Assembly: GCA_022648545.1 (NCBI GenBank)
Contig: JALCMP010000013.1
Location: 1 to 47,248, forward strand
Direction: 5' to 3'
Origin: Bacteroidales bacterium
GTDB taxonomy: Bacteria; Bacteroidota; Bacteroidia; Bacteroidales; UBA932
Length of the DNA: 47,248 nucleotides
Shown here one piece after another: positions 25,890-34,130 of the stretch; position 1 is the stretch's first letter; every line of letters begins with the position of its first letter. Under the pieces are notes generated by a model. It had not been told where the DNA came from, searched no databases, and saw only the letters and a list, made by a program, of their open reading frames with translations. The position numbers and the translations under genes were made by a program.

Positions 25890-27445
25890 ATCAAATTTTC
25901 GCTTTCCGGCACCGGCATCACCCACTTACCGGACATTGGAATCGTTCCGTTTCCGGAGCCGTATGGTATTTCTTTAAAATTCAACCTTTTATATTGGAAG
26001 AAAAGTTCTCCCTCCCCTATGAATTCTTTTCTCATATCAAGAACAAGTTCGTCCATAAACCCCTCGTAATCCTTTACGGTAAGCGACAAATCCCTTAACG
26101 CCCCGCGGCTTTTCCTTACTACGGTTAAATAATACATGGCCTTATTCAAATCGCCGCGTCGCGCCTCGGTTTCCGCAAGTATGTAACAGATCTCGCTAAG
26201 CCTTATAACAGGAACAATAGGATTCTCAAGACTTTCTATTTCGGAATTGCTGCTCGAATCATATTTGAGGCTATAATACTGATCTCCGGCATTATCCGCT
26301 TTCTTTATTAAATATTTCAATCTGTAATCTTCATAAATTCCGTTATTATCCGAGGCGAACAATTCATGGACTCTGGCAAGAGGGATCCTGCAAGTCACCA
26401 GACTGTTCGATGTAGAATAAACATCATCTTCATAATCTTTCGACAAATTCACTTCATATATTCCGAACAATACGTCATCGAGAACTTTCGTAAATCTGTC
26501 GGTCATCGAAGCATTAATACTCGAAGCCGTATTAAATCCTACCCATTGCCTGTCCGTATGATAATCGTCGAATAGTTCCGTAGCCATGCTATTTGCTTTG
26601 TCATAATCGCCTTCATACAAGAAGACCCTGGCCATCAATCCCAGAACGGCCATATAATTTATACGGGTTCCCCTGTACCAGAAAAAACTTTTCCACAAAG
26701 AAGCTCCGGCGAACGTGCTGCTTAAAAAACGGACTCTGGCATTCCAATGATAATCCGCAGAATACATGGAAGAAGCATACATGCCTTCCGGATGTGTTTC
26801 TATATCAAACTCCTTTATAAGGCTTCTGGCTTTTGTATAATCGACAAGTATATTCTTAAGGGTTTCGTCTACAGTAAGTTTTGCAGCGTCGGAAGCACTT
26901 AATTCGGTTCTGTACGGAATATATTTTCCGCCGTCGTCATTTACCGGAGCAGGAGCAAAAAGGCGCAGCAGGTCGAAATGGATCATTGCCCTTAGAGCCA
27001 AACTCTCTCCGTAAATAAGATCTCTCTCTGGCTTACCTTCCTCAAAATAAGAATCTTTCGTTGCTTCAAGTTCGCCAATAAGTTTGTTTATATTGGCTAT
27101 TTCCTTATAACCCTGCTCCCATATTCCCTTTAATATGTTTTTGGCCTCTTCTGTTCCATATAACAGACCGGAAGCCTCTGCATATAGGGCACCGCGCAGA
27201 TATACGTTGTCTTCATTCTGATAATATTCCTGGGAAATTGCACTCACGAATCCCCATTTAAGTTCTTTCCCGTATAAGGCATCCTGAGCCAGATTCAGAT
27301 AAATCCCGTTAAGGGCGTTGTGAAAACCATAACCGTTAGAAAAAAGATCCTTGTCGCTTATAGAACCGTCCGGAGTAACATCAAGCCATTTATTGCATGA
27401 AACAAACGACAACTGGCAAATAAATAGAAGTATTATCTTTTTCAT
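25886..27445 (-). CDS. RagB/SusD-family lipoprotein
   Basis: The product has 519 residues with a lipoprotein signal (Cys17, CNKWLDVTP). The helical TPR-rich SusD fold is visible: NALNGIYLNLAQDALYG, the ALRAMIHFDLLRLFAPAP segment that marks the family, and the C-terminal VRKSRGAL, EGELFFQYKR and MPVPESE motifs. It should cap the SusC barrel on the cell surface and capture ligand. It lies 12 bases after the SusC gene and overlaps the DUF4843 start. The C-terminal EF-rich half is somewhat short but complete. Confidence 0.94.
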   Translation of the reverse strand: MKKIILLFICQLSFVSCNKWLDVTPDGSISDKDLFSNGYGFHNALNGIYLNLAQDALYGKELKWGFVSAISQEYYQNEDNVYLRGALYAEASGLLYGTEEAKNILKGIWEQGYKEIANINKLIGELEATKDSYFEEGKPERDLIYGESLALRAMIHFDLLRLFAPAPVNDDGGKYIPYRTELSASDAAKLTVDETLKNILVDYTKARSLIKEFDIETHPEGMYASSMYSADYHWNARVRFLSSTFAGASLWKSFFWYRGTRINYMAVLGLMARVFLYEGDYDKANSMATELFDDYHTDRQWVGFNTASSINASMTDRFTKVLDDVLFGIYEVNLSKDYEDDVYSTSNSLVTCRIPLARVHELFASDNNGIYEDYRLKYLIKKADNAGDQYYSLKYDSSSNSEIESLENPIVPVIRLSEICYILAETEARRGDLNKAMYYLTVVRKSRGALRDLSLTVKDYEGFMDELVLDMRKEFIGEGELFFQYKRLNFKEIPYGSGNGTIPMSGKWVMPVPESENLI

Positions 27446-27457
27446 ATTTTACACTTT

Positions 27458-30400
27458 TTACAAAGACATCCTCAACGATAAGGAAAATGTTCTCGAATAT
27501 GGATAATCAAGACCCGCTTCTCTTTGGATAGAAGAAAATTCGGCAAGATCAGAAGCATGAAATTCCAATCTCAGCATTGAGATCCCCAGTTTTTTGGTAA
27601 TTCCGGGACCAAAAGTATAATTAAGAGACATCGAGTTAAATTTGAGGTAATTATATTTCTGCACGAATCTCGAAGTCGCCCCGGTGGTAAGAGACCGGTC
27701 CCCGACATCCTTGAGCGGCACCAGATCTCCCGGTTGCCGCCACCTTTGTGAAAGGACTCTCCGGTCTACATTAGAATATTTTATATCTGCATTTTCAACA
27801 TAATTTACCAGAGTGTAATTATATCTGTCCCCTCCGTACGAATAAATAAAAGAGGCAAACATCGACAGCCTTTTGTAAGATAGATTGAAGCCGAAAGAAC
27901 CGCTTCCATCCGGAGCTCCGTCGCCTATTACCTGCCATTGATCGGCGGACCAGAGATCCGTAACGGAACCATTTCTGTTCAAATATATTTCCCTGCCGTC
28001 CGAAGGACTTATCCCCAATGATTTCATTCCGTATATAGAAGTAAGGGAAGCTCCTTCATAATATTTCGTATATGTTTTTGCATACTTTTCGCCGGTAGAC
28101 GAATCCGGATCATAATCGTTGAACAGGGTTTCCACCTTTTTATTATAATCCCTCATTGCCTTAGATAATCGGGTAATGGTATTTCTGTTCCTCGTATAAT
28201 TACCGTAGATATTCAAATTCCAGGTATCCGCCTGTAATAAATTAAACCGGAGATATAATTCAACTCCCCTGTTCCTTACGGATCCCATATTCTCCTTGTA
28301 AGATGTAAAACCGGAAGAAGATTGTATGGTCCTGTCGGTTATCATATCATCGGTATTTTCTTCATAAAGGGAAAATTTAAATGAAAACCTGTTTTCAAAA
28401 AGCCCCATATCAAGTCCTATATTGGCAGTACGCTTTTTCTCCCATTTCAGCTTATCATTACCAAGCTGATAAAGGTATGTTCCAAAACCGGTCGGGTACC
28501 ATTTATCCGATATAAGTTCATACATGTTTTTTGCGGAATACAACGGGAAATTGGTTTTTCCCGTCAGGCCGTAAGTAAATTTGATCTTGCAGGCGGATAT
28601 CGCTTCTGAATTTTTAAGAAGCCCCGTATTTTGCAAATTCACCCCGGCCCCCACGGCCCAGAAGGCGGACCATCTTTTATCCGCTCCGAATTCTGAAGAA
28701 CCGTCTATACGTCCCTGCAAATCCAGCAGGTATGTATTACGATAATCATAATTTGCAGACAACACGCCCCCTATCATTCTTTTAGTATTATCCGAATAAG
28801 ACGGCTTGTCTACTATGGAATAAGCATAATTTACAGAAGTAAGAGAACCTCCTGGAAAACCTCTATACTCCGAATAACAGGACTTACCATAATTTTGTAT
28901 TAGATTTAAGGCTAAAGTGGAATTAAGATGGTGGTTTTCTCCAAAAGTATTATGATACATAAGCATGACATCACCGTCGAGTGTTCTTTTTAAAAGTTCC
29001 GTAATAGTCTTCTTCCCTTTATATTTGTCGTCGGTACCGGAATATCTTTCCGACATCGGATCTACGAATACTTCCGTCCGTGAATTATATAACCTTACGG
29101 CAAGAGTGGATTTGATTTTAAAATGGACATTTATGAACCAGTTGAACATAAGATCATCTACAATATCATAATAAGAAGAGCGATTATAACTGTTCCTGTT
29201 TTGTATTTCATATAAAGGGTTTACCGTATTCCGTACAGTTGAAAAAGTTTCCAGTTCAGGCAATAATGATCCGTTGTCGTCATAAATCCTCAAATAAGGA
29301 AGCATATGCGAATAATCGGAAAAAGAGCCGTATGGAACATCTCCGTTTCCGGTACGGTCGAAGGTCACCTTATTTTTAATCTGGAAATTCTTAAATCTGT
29401 AATCCACATAAAAACCGGCACCGACAATATTTCTGTAAGACGATTTCATTACGCCGTCATTCTTCTTGAATCGAAATTCCAGACCGCACCTTACATCTTT
29501 TTCTCCGGCATCTATATAAATCGAATGCGACTGGTTAAAACTGTTTCTCAATCCTTTTGAAAGCCAGTATGTATTTACGCCTTCAAGTATATTATTATAT
29601 CTCCTGTAATATTCGTTCGTATACGGATCTACTCCCGATTCGGAATTATCATACAGACCGTAAAGCTTTTCTGCTTCCAGTTTTTCCGATGCATTCATAA
29701 GATTATAAGATGAAAGATCGGGAGTTTCCAATTCAAAATTAGATACATATGAGATCCTCAATTTCCCCTTTCCGGGAGCCCTTGTCTCAATAACTACTAC
29801 ACCGTTGGCCGCCCTCGACCCGTACATGGCGGTAGCAACCGCATCCTTTAGTATATTTATACTATGGATTCTATTTATATCCATATCATATACTTTTTCG
29901 GCATCCACCTCAAAACCGTCCATTATGAATATCGGCAAATTAGGATTACCGGTAAGATTTTCCCGGGTTATATCCGTACTTAGATTTTGCCGTTCAAGTT
30001 CCGAAATCCCCAGTCCGCTCCGTCCCCTTATGCTAAAAGAAGGAACCGTGTTAGGATCAGAGCCACGGGTAATATTCTCGGTTATCTTAAACGTAGGATC
30101 AAAAACTTCTATCGCCTTAAAAAGATTGGACTGTGAAACTTTCAGCAAATCGTTCCTGCTTATTTTGGTAACATCACCGGTAAAAGTTTCGCCATTTATA
30201 TTAGAATATCCGGTAACGACCACTTTGGGCATGCTTTCCGACATTTCCTCCATATAAACCGTCAATAAAGATTTCCCTATGATATACAGCCTTATGGTTT
30301 CCATGCCCATATATGTAAAGACCAGAGTATCCGACACTGCCGAACGCTTTATGGCAAAAGCCCCTCCGCTATCGGTTATAGTTCCGGTTTTATAATCTCC

Positions 30401-30574
30401 GGCATAAAAGACAGATACGCCGGATATGGGTTTTGAAGTTCCCTTAAGAAAAACATGTCCGTTTATTTTGTCCGGAAACAAACCAGCATTCCGTGCAAAA
30501 ATCAGATGAGGCGAAAAAGAACAAATAAATATAAAGCAAAATAAAATAAAGAAGTTTCCAGATCCGGTTTTCAT
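27458..30574 (-). CDS. SusC/RagA-family TonB-dependent receptor
   Basis: An in-frame codon at 30628 gives a longer product, but the signal peptide starts at the ATG at 30574, and the promoter box at 30599-30606 lies upstream of that ATG and inside the longer frame. The chosen protein has 1038 residues. After the signal, a carboxypeptidase-like sandwich (KINGHVFLKGTSKPISGVSV) leads to the plug (VVVTGYSNINGETFTG, then FIMDGFEVDAEKVYDMD and DAVATAMYGSRAANGV) and then the 22-strand barrel, ending FSLSLRMSL. It forms the outer-membrane import channel with the SusD partner. It heads a five-gene operon with SusD, DUF4843, PKD-like and fimbrillin. The substrate is unknown; no glycosidase or protease is linked. 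Confidence 0.94.
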   Translation of the reverse strand: MKTGSGNFFILFCFIFICSFSPHLIFARNAGLFPDKINGHVFLKGTSKPISGVSVFYAGDYKTGTITDSGGAFAIKRSAVSDTLVFTYMGMETIRLYIIGKSLLTVYMEEMSESMPKVVVTGYSNINGETFTGDVTKISRNDLLKVSQSNLFKAIEVFDPTFKITENITRGSDPNTVPSFSIRGRSGLGISELERQNLSTDITRENLTGNPNLPIFIMDGFEVDAEKVYDMDINRIHSINILKDAVATAMYGSRAANGVVVIETRAPGKGKLRISYVSNFELETPDLSSYNLMNASEKLEAEKLYGLYDNSESGVDPYTNEYYRRYNNILEGVNTYWLSKGLRNSFNQSHSIYIDAGEKDVRCGLEFRFKKNDGVMKSSYRNIVGAGFYVDYRFKNFQIKNKVTFDRTGNGDVPYGSFSDYSHMLPYLRIYDDNGSLLPELETFSTVRNTVNPLYEIQNRNSYNRSSYYDIVDDLMFNWFINVHFKIKSTLAVRLYNSRTEVFVDPMSERYSGTDDKYKGKKTITELLKRTLDGDVMLMYHNTFGENHHLNSTLALNLIQNYGKSCYSEYRGFPGGSLTSVNYAYSIVDKPSYSDNTKRMIGGVLSANYDYRNTYLLDLQGRIDGSSEFGADKRWSAFWAVGAGVNLQNTGLLKNSEAISACKIKFTYGLTGKTNFPLYSAKNMYELISDKWYPTGFGTYLYQLGNDKLKWEKKRTANIGLDMGLFENRFSFKFSLYEENTDDMITDRTIQSSSGFTSYKENMGSVRNRGVELYLRFNLLQADTWNLNIYGNYTRNRNTITRLSKAMRDYNKKVETLFNDYDPDSSTGEKYAKTYTKYYEGASLTSIYGMKSLGISPSDGREIYLNRNGSVTDLWSADQWQVIGDGAPDGSGSFGFNLSYKRLSMFASFIYSYGGDRYNYTLVNYVENADIKYSNVDRRVLSQRWRQPGDLVPLKDVGDRSLTTGATSRFVQKYNYLKFNSMSLNYTFGPGITKKLGISMLRLEFHASDLAEFSSIQREAGLDYPYSRTFSLSLRMSL

Positions 30575-30598
30575 ATATGTTTTTAGCGTTTTACGTGG

Positions 30599-30629
30599 CA
30601 AATATAAAATAAAAGACACACCGGTCAAT
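30599..30629 (-). promoter_or_regulatory. promoter of SusC/SusD operon A
   Basis: On the minus strand TATATTTG (complement of 30599-30606) exactly matches the -7 consensus TAnnTTTG. ATTG (complement of 30626-30629) lies 19 bases upstream, close to the -33 TTTG consensus. This is the best-formed promoter I found in the window. A CACAA-CAAT-TTGTG palindrome at 30658-30671 lies further upstream and could bind a regulator. Confidence 0.7.
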
Positions 30630-30683
30630 GCCTTTTACCAAGTACAACGCATTAATACACAACAATTTGTGATTTAAAACATG

Positions 30684-30712
30684 AGAAATCCCCAGAAATA
30701 GGGAGTCATTTC
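30684..30712 (-). terminator. weak hairpin after metallophosphatase gene
   Basis: On the minus strand GAAAT/ATTTC and CCC/GGG can pair around a TATTTCT loop, with an asymmetric internal gap, then TCATGTTTTAAAT. It lies at the end of operon B. The stem is imperfect and the U-tract poor, so it may only be a partial terminator. Confidence 0.3.
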
Positions 30713-31563
30713 TACAGCCATAAATCAAGTTCTCCTATTCCGGTGCCGTATGCTCCGGCGGTAATAACGAGAACTTCTTTTTTCGATTCGTTTTTGATAT
30801 ATGCCGGATGGTTTATGAAAGTATGCGAATGTCCGCCTATTATAATATCCACGTTCCGGGAATGCGAAGCAAGAATATCATCGGTAGGATTATTCTCGTC
30901 CCCTCCGGAAAAACCCACATGAGTAAGCAAAATTACAAGATCGCATCCTCTTTCATTTTTAAGGAAAGTGGCATAGGCATTAATAAGATCATAAGGAAGC
31001 AGATACTTCAGGCCTTCTATATTTTTATCATCCACAAGACCTTTCAGTCTGGTAAGAATTCCGATAACACCAATCCTGTATTTGCCTTTATTCACTATTA
31101 CATAAGGTCTGATTGCAGATTTAGAAAGCGGGGTATCGGAAAAATCATAATTCGCACAAACCACATCGAACCGCGACCTGTTTACGATGGTGGCAAGCCC
31201 CTTTTCCCCGCAATTGAATTCATGATTTCCAAGGCAGGCTACATCATATCCCATGGCATTCATGACATCCACATCAGATCTTCCTTTAAAAATATTAAAA
31301 TAAGGCGTCCCCTCCACAAAATCCCCGGCATCCAGCAGAAGTACGTTGTTATGAACATTTCTTACTGAATCTATAAACGTCTCCCGCCTTGCAATCCCTC
31401 CGCAGCCGGAATATTTTCCACCGGTAATCGTATCCATATGACTGTGAATATCATTAGTATGCAATATAACCAAGTCCTGCGCCCCCGCACCTCCGGACAA
31501 AAACACAAGTACGGCAAGAAGCAGCCCCGCCGCCGGTCTACATATATTTTTTTTATATCCCAT
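30712..31563 (-). CDS. metallophosphatase, N-terminal domain of a split 5'-nucleotidase
   Basis: The ATG at 31563 is preferred over the adjacent GTG at 31566 because AAGGAAA lies at better spacing. The product has 283 residues with a signal peptide (to about AGAQ, residue 29). All calcineurin-like metal-site motifs of UshA/NutA-type 5'-nucleotidases are present: VILHTNDIHSH, LLLDAGDFVEG, CLGNHEFNCG, LLTHVGFSGG and IIGGHSHTF. The usual C-terminal substrate-binding domain is missing; it is encoded by the gene immediately upstream, with which this one overlaps by 11 bases. Together they should hydrolyse nucleotides (or related phosphate esters) in the periplasm or at the surface. Splitting of these two domains into adjacent genes is common in Bacteroides. 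Confidence 0.9.
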   Translation of the reverse strand: MGYKKNICRPAAGLLLAVLVFLSGGAGAQDLVILHTNDIHSHMDTITGGKYSGCGGIARRETFIDSVRNVHNNVLLLDAGDFVEGTPYFNIFKGRSDVDVMNAMGYDVACLGNHEFNCGEKGLATIVNRSRFDVVCANYDFSDTPLSKSAIRPYVIVNKGKYRIGVIGILTRLKGLVDDKNIEGLKYLLPYDLINAYATFLKNERGCDLVILLTHVGFSGGDENNPTDDILASHSRNVDIIIGGHSHTFINHPAYIKNESKKEVLVITAGAYGTGIGELDLWL

Positions 31564-32401
31564 CACTTTCCTTATTTGCAGGAAGGTCTTTCACAACCAC
31601 CCGGCCGTCCGCCGCCGGAGAGACAGACATCCCCTTTGCAGTAAGTCTTTTCACATACTCCTCAAGGGCGGCCTGTATCGTTATTCCGGAATTCTCTATA
31701 TAAGAAAATCTCGTAAGAGGATGGAACATTTCCCCGGCAAAACCGGACGTAATAAAATCCACGGTAGCCACTTCGTAAAACCGGTTCCGCCTGAGACGTT
31801 TTCCGTTCACCAGCATCTTTTTCACCCGGCGCCCCCTTATGAATATACGGCATCCCGAATAAATTTCCACTTTGTCTTCAGCTGCCGCAATACGTGCCGA
31901 TTCGAGTATATGTTTACCCTTTATTTTTATTACGACCAGATTATTTACGAAAGGAAAAGCCGTCATAATATCATACCTCGACAGTTTGCCGGCAGGCAGA
32001 GCGGATCTTATCTGGGCAAAGCCGGTAATTGCCATATCCGTTTTCCGCCCCGTTTTTTTCTCAACGCTTCCCTTAATCACATCGGCCAGCATGTCCGACA
32101 AAGGACATTCCGGTTCCATTTTCTTCAGCTCCCGGGGAACATCGCCCAGAGGCTTCATAAGAGTATCCACAACAGTCTTGTATTTTGCAAGGGCAACTAC
32201 AGCCTTAAGACTGTCGGGGTGCTTTGAAATATAAGAAGAATCGAGAAGATGGAACTTCCACGCCACCTTAACGGAACTCCCGGCGGGTTTCAGTAATGCA
32301 CATTCCGAAACCTGCGCATATGCAATTCCGACGGATGCCTGATAAAAAGCCGATAAAAACAGCAGGCCTTTAAAAAAACATCTAATCTTTCCATCCTTCA
32401 T
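31553..32401 (-). CDS. 5'-nucleotidase C-terminal domain protein
   Basis: A longer frame begins at 32467, but the ATG at 32401 begins a plausible exported N-terminus (GLLFLSAFYQASVGIAYAQ), so I use it; the product has 282 residues. The 5'-nucleotidase C-domain is recognised by PECPLSDMLADVI, DMAITGFAQIRSALPAG, then YDIMTAFPFVNNLVVIKIKG and FYEVATVDFITSG. This domain binds the nucleoside part of the substrate and needs the metallophosphatase made by the next gene. Here the C-domain gene comes first, so the arrangement is not a broken single gene. Its start overlaps the SusD stop by 20 bases, tying the nucleotidase to the SusC/SusD operon. Confidence 0.88.
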   Translation of the reverse strand: MKDGKIRCFFKGLLFLSAFYQASVGIAYAQVSECALLKPAGSSVKVAWKFHLLDSSYISKHPDSLKAVVALAKYKTVVDTLMKPLGDVPRELKKMEPECPLSDMLADVIKGSVEKKTGRKTDMAITGFAQIRSALPAGKLSRYDIMTAFPFVNNLVVIKIKGKHILESARIAAAEDKVEIYSGCRIFIRGRRVKKMLVNGKRLRRNRFYEVATVDFITSGFAGEMFHPLTRFSYIENSGITIQAALEEYVKRLTAKGMSVSPAADGRVVVKDLPANKESDGI

Positions 32402-34112
32402 TTTGAACAAGATTTTTATTAAGCAAAATAGCCGAAGCCGGTACGGGATAAAGATATTGCCTTTCATCGAAGACTTTGGTTACGTTAGGGTAAATTTCAA
32501 TATTCCCGTAAGTCCCGTGCGAAAGGGCGAACGAATCCGAAAGCACATAATAATAAACACCTTCGGCCGGATGGTCGGGCATCTTCGTAACAAAGCAGAC
32601 ATCGGGAGAGCCGTCTCCGTTTAGATCATATTCCTTTCCAAGAGAATCCACATACATCCCGTCCCATGTCCGGGTAAGCAGCCAACCCTCCTTCCAACGG
32701 CGCAAATCGTCGAATCTCCGGCCTTCGCCGGCCAGTTCTATTCCTCTTTCCCTCCTTATTTCCAATATCGCCACATCACTTATATCGGGGAAAAATCTGC
32801 TCTGCAAATATTTATCTATGGTCGGCGGCATCGAAGCATCGGTTATGCCGGCTCGCTCGCGCAGCGGTCTTATAGTAACATCCCATATATCCTCCGAAAA
32901 CTTTCCGAGTTCGGCCATCGATTCGGCATAATCCAGAAGCACCTCGGCATACCTTATTATGGGAATACTGTTGGTATTCCTTGCAGCCGCAAATTGCGGA
33001 TTATCGTCCTGAACATATTTTATAAACTGGTAACATGTCCTGGCTGCTCCGGGATCGGGAGGCACTTCCTTTCCGAGAAGTTCATAACCCGGCGTCCTTA
33101 TCATCTGGGCAAGTCTTGCATCGCGTCCGGAAGTTTCGTCTGCAAAAACAGAAGAATCGTACCCCGGGCTGTCGGTAAATCTCGATCCGTCGATATTAAG
33201 AAATGTATTTATGAATCTCTTCGTTAAAGAAGGACATACCCATGCGGTAGAACTTGTCCACACCCAGTTCGCATCGTTGTACCTTGCCTTGGACGAACTG
33301 TAATTGTCGGCAAGTATCACTTCGTCCGTATTAACGGCCTCTTTTATAAATAGATCCCTGTACGGGGTCTCTCCGGAGGTATTAAGAGAATAGCCTCCCT
33401 TATCCATCAATTCCTTCGCAGCGGAGGCGGCTTCCTCCAGCCATCCGTCGGCCGACCCTCCGAGCCCGAACTGCGTATTATATTTTCTAAAAGTCCCCTC
33501 AAAAAGACAGATCCTGGCCTTATATGCCAGCGCAACCCACTTGTTTACAGTGGAAGCCGTGCCATCCTTTGTTTCCCTCATATTCGAACATGCGAAATCC
33601 AGATCTTCCAGAACATGCTTCATAACCGTATCGCGCGGATCCTGCTTCTTGTACAAATTCGGATCGGAAGAAGAAAGCGTTCCTTCATACCACGGTACGT
33701 CTCCGAACTTCTTCACCATTTTATAATAAAACAAAGCTCTGAACAATCTGGCCATACCCTCGTAATGATTCCTGTCGGATAGAGGGATGGCATCGTTGTT
33801 AAAATGCTCCAAAAAATAATTTATGTTCCTCAACTCGTCCCAGTCCCAGCCGTCCGAATCTTCAGCGGAATAAGTACCGCTGAGAAAATCAGGAGGATGC
33901 GAAGCCGTTGCAAAATAGTCGGACAATTCCCCGTCGGTCTTATAAATATCGGCCCCGTCAGGCAGATAATCATAAAAGGAATTCGTATATAATTTCAAAC
34001 CGGCTGCAGTTTTAAAATATGAATCAGGATTTATCTTGTCGGACGGATATTTATCCAGACCGCCGCATGAAACGACGGACAGAAAAAACAAAACAAATGA
34101 TATTTTTTCCAT
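32382..34112 (-). CDS. RagB/SusD-family lipoprotein
   Basis: The ATG at 34112 begins the lipoprotein signal (MEKISFVLFFLSVVSC, Cys16); the longer frame from 34127 adds only five residues. The product has 576 residues. It carries the SusD helical pattern: DSYFKTAAGLKLYTNSFYDYL, ARLFRALFYYKMVKKFGDVPWYE, AYKARICLFEGTFRKY, then RYAEVLLDYAESMAELGK and IRRERGIELAGEGRRFDDLRRW. It is the partner of the SusC gene that ends 18 bases upstream. The gene overlaps the 5'-nucleotidase C-domain gene downstream, so captured ligand may be a nucleotide or other phosphorylated compound. Confidence 0.95.
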   Translation of the reverse strand: MEKISFVLFFLSVVSCGGLDKYPSDKINPDSYFKTAAGLKLYTNSFYDYLPDGADIYKTDGELSDYFATASHPPDFLSGTYSAEDSDGWDWDELRNINYFLEHFNNDAIPLSDRNHYEGMARLFRALFYYKMVKKFGDVPWYEGTLSSSDPNLYKKQDPRDTVMKHVLEDLDFACSNMRETKDGTASTVNKWVALAYKARICLFEGTFRKYNTQFGLGGSADGWLEEAASAAKELMDKGGYSLNTSGETPYRDLFIKEAVNTDEVILADNYSSSKARYNDANWVWTSSTAWVCPSLTKRFINTFLNIDGSRFTDSPGYDSSVFADETSGRDARLAQMIRTPGYELLGKEVPPDPGAARTCYQFIKYVQDDNPQFAAARNTNSIPIIRYAEVLLDYAESMAELGKFSEDIWDVTIRPLRERAGITDASMPPTIDKYLQSRFFPDISDVAILEIRRERGIELAGEGRRFDDLRRWKEGWLLTRTWDGMYVDSLGKEYDLNGDGSPDVCFVTKMPDHPAEGVYYYVLSDSFALSHGTYGNIEIYPNVTKVFDERQYLYPVPASAILLNKNLVQNEGWKD

Positions 34113-34130
34113 AATGCCCGTTCTCATAAT

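Noticed and set aside
30712-32401. Frameshifted single 5'-nucleotidase gene
   Set aside because: The C-domain lies upstream of the N-domain and each has its own export signal, so this is a genuine two-gene arrangement.
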